Shown: piece by piece, positions 58,970 to 64,000 of the stretch
Layout: each line of letters begins with the position of its first letter
Position numbering within the stretch: position 1 is the stretch's first letter
Origin: Chryseolinea serpens
GTDB lineage: Bacteria; Bacteroidota; Bacteroidia; Cytophagales; Cyclobacteriaceae
NCBI RefSeq assembly: GCF_900129725.1
Contig: NZ_FQWQ01000006.1
Location: 124,001-188,000, forward strand
Reading direction: 5' to 3'
DNA: 64,000 nucleotides
Position numbers and translations under genes: made by a program
The notes under the pieces: model-generated
What the model saw: only the letters and a program-made list of their open reading frames with translations
What the model was told of the DNA's origin: nothing
Database searches by the model: none

Positions 58970-61111
58970 TCATTTTGAAGCCAGCTCGGTGAACTTCTTT
59001 TTGGCGCTGTCCAGGAACTTGACGAACTGTTTGACATCCTTCTTATAGCCGTAGGGCGACACCAACACTTTCTCGTCGTTGCCCTCCAGAATATAGAACG
59101 GCTGGGCATTGTTGTTCAAGTTGGTGATCTGAAGATCAGCATTTTGCTTGCCGATCGTCTTTTTCACCTTGTTGTCATATTTAGAGGTATACCATTGCGA
59201 CTCGGGGAGTTCGGTTTTGTCGTCTACATATAGAGCCACGACCACGAAGTCGTTTTGGAGTCTCTTCAGTACCTCGGGATCGGACCAAACCACCGCTTCC
59301 ATTTCGCGGCAATTGGTGCAGCCATGACCGGTGAAGTCTATAAAGAGTGGTTTTTTCTGTTGACGGGCGCAGGCCAGGGCCTGGTCGTAGTCAAAATAGC
59401 CCTGCAAACCGTGGGGCAGGTGTAGAAATTCGGCATACTTGGGTTCGTCGCAAATCTGATTTGCCTTCGTATTCTGTGAGATCAAGTCAAAGTCGTGTGT
59501 GTAAAGGGGTGGCAAATATCCCGCAAGGGCCTTTAAAGGAGCGCCCCACATGCCAGGAATGAGGTAAACCAAAAACGTGAAGGAGACCATCGCCAGCATC
59601 AGGCGAGGAACACTTACCCGTTTGTCTTCGACGTCTTTGCCCGTATCGCCGGGAAGCCGGAAGGCCTTCATAAGATATAGACCAAGCAAAGCAATGATGA
59701 CAATCCAAATGGCAATGTTTACTTCTCTATCCAGTATTCTCCAATGAAAAGCCTGGTCGGCGATGCTGAGGAACTTAAACGCAAGACCGATTTCAATAAA
59801 GCCCAACACCACTTTCACGGCGTTAAGCCAGCCACCCGATTTGGGCAGTGTACTTAACCAGCTTGGGAAGAAGGCAAAAAGCGTAAACGGAATGGCAAAT
59901 GCGAGTGAGAATCCAGCCATGCCAATGACGGGTTTCAGAACCTCGCCGCCGGCCGACGACACCAGGATGCTGCCCACCAAAGGACCCGTGCAAGAAAACG
60001 AGACCAGCACAAGTGTAAACGCCATAAAGAAAATGCCAACCCAGCCACCCTTTTCCGATTTCTGATCCATCTTGTTGATGAACGTGCCGGGCAGCGTGAT
60101 TTCAAACAAGCCTAAAAAGGAAAGGCCAAAGACGATGAATACGAGAAAGAAAATAATGTTCGGTAGCCACTCCGTTGAAAGATGGTTGGCGGTTTCCGGA
60201 CCCATGAGGGGTGCAACGGCCAAGCCGATCACCGTGTAAATAGCAACAATGGAAAGTCCGTAGACGATGGCATGCATTTTTGTTTTGCCTCCGCCCGTGA
60301 AGAAGCTTACGGTCATGGGCATCATGGGGAAAACACAGGGCGTTAGCAAGGCCACCAGACCTGCCACAAATGACAACAGAAAAAAGCCAAGGAAAGAATT
60401 CTTCGAAGGATCGTCTTTGATCAGAGAAGGATCAAATTGCGGACCTTTGTTTTTGCCGTAAGCCAATTTTGGTGAAGCATGGCCAACGGTAGCGTTAGCT
60501 GCGGAGTCAACTTTTGTTGTTGCTGGCGTTGTTTCCGTCGCAGCTGCTGTTACCGTTGTTGGTTCCGGGGAGGGAACCTGGGCTTCGGTTTTTATCTTTG
60601 CCGGTGTGGGGTTGGCGGATTTTTCACCGGAGTTTTTTTTTTCGCCTTGTACTTTGATGGGACCGACCATAAAATCGCCACCCACTTGTACACACACCTC
60701 GGAGCATGCCTGCCCGCCCCAGCTTCCAATGATCTTCAGGTCGGGCGACAGTATTTTGATCTTTTGGCGAAACTCGCCTTTTCCAATAAACACCCTCACA
60801 TCGCAGTCGAAACTTTTATCGTGCTCTGCCTTATCGCCAACTGCCGTCAATTTGCCCACCAGGCTGAAGCTGGGGTGTTTCTCAAATTTCAGCGTCATCG
60901 GAATGGGGCCGCAGTCCTCATCAAAGCCTACAGAATAAAGATGCCAGTCTTTATCGATCGTGGCTTTAAACACCAATTCGATTTCATCGCCGACGGCCAC
61001 GGCTTTGGTCGGTGTTTCCACGATGAGCTTCGCAGGCTCCAAAATCTGCGCCTGACTCGCGCCAAGGAGGGAAACACTAAAAATGAGGCTGTATGCAAAC
61101 CGTTTCAACAT
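58970..61111 (-). CDS. dsbD: DsbD-type thiol:disulfide interchange protein
   Basis: 713 residues. An N-terminal periplasmic DsbD-like domain (about 20-160, with CSEVCVQVGG) is followed by a Pro/Thr/Ala-rich linker, an eight-helix DsbD/CcdA core (about 240-540, with VALLTPCVFPMMPMT and FSCTGPLVGS carrying the redox Cys) and a C-terminal thioredoxin-like domain with FTGHGCTNCREME. It moves reducing power from cytoplasmic thioredoxin to periplasmic partners. Arrangement and length agree with the Bacteroidota DsbD group. A single-gene unit with 220 bp upstream of no recognised content. Confidence 0.92.
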   Translation of the reverse strand: MLKRFAYSLIFSVSLLGASQAQILEPAKLIVETPTKAVAVGDEIELVFKATIDKDWHLYSVGFDEDCGPIPMTLKFEKHPSFSLVGKLTAVGDKAEHDKSFDCDVRVFIGKGEFRQKIKILSPDLKIIGSWGGQACSEVCVQVGGDFMVGPIKVQGEKKNSGEKSANPTPAKIKTEAQVPSPEPTTVTAAATETTPATTKVDSAANATVGHASPKLAYGKNKGPQFDPSLIKDDPSKNSFLGFFLLSFVAGLVALLTPCVFPMMPMTVSFFTGGGKTKMHAIVYGLSIVAIYTVIGLAVAPLMGPETANHLSTEWLPNIIFFLVFIVFGLSFLGLFEITLPGTFINKMDQKSEKGGWVGIFFMAFTLVLVSFSCTGPLVGSILVSSAGGEVLKPVIGMAGFSLAFAIPFTLFAFFPSWLSTLPKSGGWLNAVKVVLGFIEIGLAFKFLSIADQAFHWRILDREVNIAIWIVIIALLGLYLMKAFRLPGDTGKDVEDKRVSVPRLMLAMVSFTFLVYLIPGMWGAPLKALAGYLPPLYTHDFDLISQNTKANQICDEPKYAEFLHLPHGLQGYFDYDQALACARQQKKPLFIDFTGHGCTNCREMEAVVWSDPEVLKRLQNDFVVVALYVDDKTELPESQWYTSKYDNKVKKTIGKQNADLQITNLNNNAQPFYILEGNDEKVLVSPYGYKKDVKQFVKFLDSAKKKFTELASK

Positions 61112-61199
61112 GGGATCAAAGATTTTCGAGTGCTAAAATAACGAACGGTTTCTCAAAAAAGTTGATGCCACTCGTGTAAAGGTATTCCAGGCGACATTT

Positions 61200-62432
61200 C
61201 TAGACGTCTATTTCCACCTGGTGTTTCAGGATATCGTCCAGCGTTTCGCGTTCGCGGATCAGTTTGGCCTCGCCGTTGATGACCATCACTTCGGCCGGCC
61301 GGAGCCGCGAATTGTAGTTGGAGGACATGGAAAAGCCATAGGCGCCCGCGTTTTTCAGGGCCAGGACATCGCCTTCGCGCACCTCGTTGAGCTTGCGATC
61401 GGCCCCAAACGTGTCGGTTTCGCAGATATAGCCCACCACGGTATAGACCTTGTTGCCGCCCTTGGGATTGGAGACATTGAGAATGTGGTGATAGGAATCG
61501 TACATCATGGGGCGGATGAGGTGGTTGAGCCCCGAGTTCACCCCCACAAAGGTGACGGTGGGTGTGGACTTCACGATGTTGGCTGTCACCAAAAGTGTTC
61601 CGGATTCGCTGACGATATATTTTCCCGGTTCTATCCACAGTTCCAGTTTGCGTCCGTAGTGCTGGCAGAAGTCGGTGAATATTTTGGTGAGCTTCAGGCC
61701 CACGTCGTATACGTTGGTCACCATATCGCCTTCCTTGTAGGCCACTTTGAAGCCGCTGCCAAAGTCGATGAATTTGAGATCGGGGAAATCGTTGGCAACG
61801 CTGAAAAGGATCTCGGCCATTTTCAGGAAGATATCCGTTTCCGTGATCTCCGAACCGGTGTGGACGTGGAGGCCGTGAATGATGATGCCGTATTTATCCA
61901 CCACTTCGCGGATCTGCGGAAGCTGGAAGACCGAAATGCCAAACTTCGAGTTGCTGTGGCCGGTAGAGATCTTATAGTTGCCGCCTGCCAGGATGTGCGG
62001 ATTGAGGCGGATGCCACAAGGGTAAGTGTTCTTGTACTTCTCACCAAACTTTTGAAGCGACGACAGGTTGTCGAGGTTTATGCCCAGACCCATGCTGACG
62101 CCTTCCACGATCTCGCTGAAGTCGACACCGCTGGGTGTGAAAACGATTTCGTGTGGGGTGAAGCCCGCCTTCAGGGCGATGTGGGCTTCCTGGAGGGAAA
62201 CCACTTCGATGCCCGCTCCATTTTTCCGGATCAATTTTAAGACGGAGAGGTTGGTGAGGGCCTTGGCGGCGTATTTGATATTTACGTCCGTGCCCGAAAA
62301 AGCATTCCGGAGGCTTTTGATCTGGTCGGCGATCTTGTTGGCGTCGTACACATAGAGGGGTGTTCCGAATTGCCGGGCGATGTCCAGCACGGGAAGGCCT
62401 TGGATCGAATAGGTTCCGTCTAACAGTTCCAT
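61200..62432 (-). CDS. lysA: Diaminopimelate decarboxylase
   Basis: 410 residues. It is a PLP enzyme of the alanine-racemase fold that turns meso-diaminopimelate into L-lysine. Diagnostic parts are KYAAKALTN with the PLP Lys, HVHTGSE (PLP-stacking His), GSGFKVAY, EPGKYIVSESGTLL with the carboxylate-binding Arg region, CETDTFGADR with the cross-subunit Cys and YGFSMSSNYNSR. Start at 62432 fits the family N-terminus (MELLDGTYSIQG). Divergent from the hydrolase gene with a 72-bp shared promoter region. Confidence 0.95.
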   Translation of the reverse strand: MELLDGTYSIQGLPVLDIARQFGTPLYVYDANKIADQIKSLRNAFSGTDVNIKYAAKALTNLSVLKLIRKNGAGIEVVSLQEAHIALKAGFTPHEIVFTPSGVDFSEIVEGVSMGLGINLDNLSSLQKFGEKYKNTYPCGIRLNPHILAGGNYKISTGHSNSKFGISVFQLPQIREVVDKYGIIIHGLHVHTGSEITETDIFLKMAEILFSVANDFPDLKFIDFGSGFKVAYKEGDMVTNVYDVGLKLTKIFTDFCQHYGRKLELWIEPGKYIVSESGTLLVTANIVKSTPTVTFVGVNSGLNHLIRPMMYDSYHHILNVSNPKGGNKVYTVVGYICETDTFGADRKLNEVREGDVLALKNAGAYGFSMSSNYNSRLRPAEVMVINGEAKLIRERETLDDILKHQVEIDV

Positions 62433-62504
62433 TGGTAAAATTAAAAGTGTCAAATATACCGCACCGGGTCTTATATTCTGCGTTCCCCTTATTTAATTTG
62501 CCGC

Positions 62505-63266
62505 ATGCAATTATTTTTCAGGGAATACGGCGCAGGCCGGCCGCTCGTTATCCTCCACGGACTGTTCGGCTCCAGCGATAACTGGCTAACCCAGGCCAAA
62601 CTTTTCTCCACCCAATTCAAGGTATACACCGTCGACCAGCGCGATCATGGTCTGTCGCCCCACAGCACGGCCTTCGACTATCCCTCGATGGTGGCCGACC
62701 TCGCTGAATTTATCGACGCACACAACATTCAAAACCCGGTGATCATCGGGCACTCCATGGGCGGAAAAGTGGCCATGAATTTTGCGTTGGCGCATCCCGA
62801 CAAGCTGGAGAAGTTGATCGTTGTGGACATTTCACCCCGGCTCTACGACCTGGAACACTACGTGATCGTGAAGGGATTGAACGCCATCCCCATCCAAAGC
62901 ATCGGCTCGCGCAACGAAGCCGACGCCTTGTTGGCCGAATACGTGCCCGAATCCGACGTACGTCAATTTTTACTAAAAAATCTGCAACGCAAAGCCGAGG
63001 GTGGATTTTCGTGGAAGATCAACCTGCCCCTCATCAGCGCCCAGCTCAGCAACATTGGGGTGGACCTTCAGGTGCAGGGAACGTTTGAAAAGCCCACGCT
63101 TTTTATCCGCGGCGTTCGCTCGAAATACGTGCCCGACTCCGACTGGCCAAAGATCACCAGCATCTTCCCCAACGCCCGCCTCGAAACCATGGAAACCGGC
63201 CACTTGGTGCAGGCCGAAAAGCCCCAGGAGTTTGTGAACGTGGTAACGCAATGGTTGAACGCATAA
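62505..63266 (+). CDS. Alpha/beta-fold hydrolase (YbfF-like esterase)
   Basis: 253 residues. It is a canonical alpha/beta hydrolase with oxyanion HGLFGSSDNW, nucleophile GHSMGGKVAM, late Asp (RSKYVPDSD) and His (ETMETGHLVQAEKP). It is close in length and motifs to E. coli YbfF, a short-chain/acyl-CoA thioesterase-like esterase. It is cytoplasmic, with the substrate not known. It precedes the aldo/keto reductase gene by 12 bp, so the two may be one operon. Confidence 0.92.
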   Translation: MQLFFREYGAGRPLVILHGLFGSSDNWLTQAKLFSTQFKVYTVDQRDHGLSPHSTAFDYPSMVADLAEFIDAHNIQNPVIIGHSMGGKVAMNFALAHPDKLEKLIVVDISPRLYDLEHYVIVKGLNAIPIQSIGSRNEADALLAEYVPESDVRQFLLKNLQRKAEGGFSWKINLPLISAQLSNIGVDLQVQGTFEKPTLFIRGVRSKYVPDSDWPKITSIFPNARLETMETGHLVQAEKPQEFVNVVTQWLNA

Positions 63267-63278
63267 CCCAAACCCTTC

Positions 63279-64000
63279 ATGGAACGCAAAGCCCTTCATA
63301 AAGACGGCCCTGTATTTTCGCGCATCGTAGTGGGCGCCTGGCGCTGGAACATCGCCACGGAAACGGTGGAACAACTTATTCACAAGGCGCTGGACGTGGG
63401 CATGACCACGTTTGATCACGCCGATATTTATGGTGACCACAGCAACGAAGAGATCTTTGGCCGGGTGCTGAAACAAGATCCCGGGCTGCGGCAGAAGATG
63501 GAGATCGTGTCGAAGTGCGGCATTAAGTTTCCTTCGGCCAAACGGCCCGAGTCTTGGGTGAAGCATTACAATACGTCGAAGGAGCATATTGTTTGGTCGG
63601 CCGAAAATTCGTTGAAGATGCTGGGCACCGACCGGCTCGACCTGTTGCTGATCCACCGGCCCGATCCTTTGCTGGACCCCGAGCGGGTGGCCGAAGCATT
63701 TTCTTCGCTCAGACAAAGCGGCAAGGTGCTGCACTTTGGCGTGTCCAACTTCACGCCCCCGCAGTTTGAAATGCTGCAAAGTTATTTGCCCTTTCCGCTC
63801 GTGACCAACCAGCTCGAAATTTCCATCACCCACCACAGTCCTTTGTTCGACGGCCATGTGGATGTGCTCATGAAGCACCGCGTGGCGCCGATGGCCTGGT
63901 CGCCTTTGGGGGGAGGTTCGCTGCTGGGTCAGCACCTGGAGCAGATCTTTTCGAAGGCCCCGGCCTACCAGGCAACACCCGCGCAGCTCTCCCTGGCGTG
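63279..64000 (+). CDS. Aldo/keto reductase, truncated by the window end
   Basis: 240 residues visible from ATG 63279; the rest lies beyond the window. It is an NADPH-dependent AKR of the YdhF-like group: GAWRWN near the start, MTTFDHADIYGDH with the catalytic Asp/Tyr, VSKCGIKFP with the Lys, LLLIHRPDP with the His and HFGVSNFTPPQF. It should reduce aldehydes or ketones. It lies 12 bp after the hydrolase gene. Confidence 0.9.
   Translation, partial: MERKALHKDGPVFSRIVVGAWRWNIATETVEQLIHKALDVGMTTFDHADIYGDHSNEEIFGRVLKQDPGLRQKMEIVSKCGIKFPSAKRPESWVKHYNTSKEHIVWSAENSLKMLGTDRLDLLLIHRPDPLLDPERVAEAFSSLRQSGKVLHFGVSNFTPPQFEMLQSYLPFPLVTNQLEISITHHSPLFDGHVDVLMKHRVAPMAWSPLGGGSLLGQHLEQIFSKAPAYQATPAQLSLA

Noticed and set aside
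1-64000. CRISPR arrays, prophage or transposase genes
   Set aside because: No regularly spaced repeats and no integrase, transposase or phage structural gene were found.

Overview
The window looks like a chromosomal segment of a Bacteroidota bacterium, most likely order Cytophagales (a Chryseolinea/Ohtaekwangia-like genome). The clues are moderate GC, TAnnTTTG-type promoter elements, weak Shine-Dalgarno signals, tRNA-like sequences that do not encode CCA, many lipoproteins with a Cys directly after a short leader, OmpA/PD40 proteins, a patatin-barrel protein, and palindromic intergenic repeats common in this group. The genus is an inference. No rRNA, ordinary tRNA, CRISPR array, insertion sequence or prophage is visible.

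Layout. 1-2.6 kb: end of an unknown gene and a two-gene osmoprotectant ABC importer whose second protein joins binding protein and permease. 2.7-6.1 kb: a signalling trio on the minus strand (UBP zinc finger, response regulator fused to a flavoprotein, cNMP-binding histidine kinase). 6.2-10.5 kb: a Gfo/Idh/MocA oxidoreductase and a large FAD/Fe-S dehydrogenase. 10.6-13.8 kb: an NAD salvage regulon (nadV, NMN adenylyltransferase-Nudix, nrtR) with three copies of one operator. 13.9-19.5 kb: an amidohydrolase, small membrane proteins and three lipoproteins, two of which share a duplicated promoter/leader. 19.6-22.1 kb: an ECF sigma factor followed by an anti-sigma-like protein that carries a periplasmic trypsin-like protease. 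22.4-26 kb: a first rtcB and a PrsW-type protease. 26.3-33.1 kb: an eight-gene polyamine-type operon (SpeD-like, two DUF4178-type proteins, two small membrane proteins, membrane-spanning aminopropyltransferase, flavoprotein, membrane protein).

33.1-40.2 kb is the most unusual part. It holds a WYL regulator fused to a PhyH dioxygenase, a LamG lipoprotein, about 1.1 kb of non-coding DNA with two tRNA-like RNAs (one with its halves in permuted order, one with its halves split by a long insert), a slipin-like SPFH protein and a second rtcB. A 21-bp inverted repeat upstream of the WYL-PhyH gene recurs upstream of the RNA region, which suggests that the regulator controls an RNA-repair locus.

40.2-64 kb is mainly housekeeping and envelope genes: DinB-like, DUF3253, DUF1801, RluA-type pseudouridine synthase, a PVC-type cytochrome c dehydrogenase, AsmA, aldehyde dehydrogenase, a transglutaminase-like protein, two OmpA proteins, patatin, M23 peptidase, DsbD, lysA, an alpha/beta hydrolase and a truncated aldo/keto reductase.
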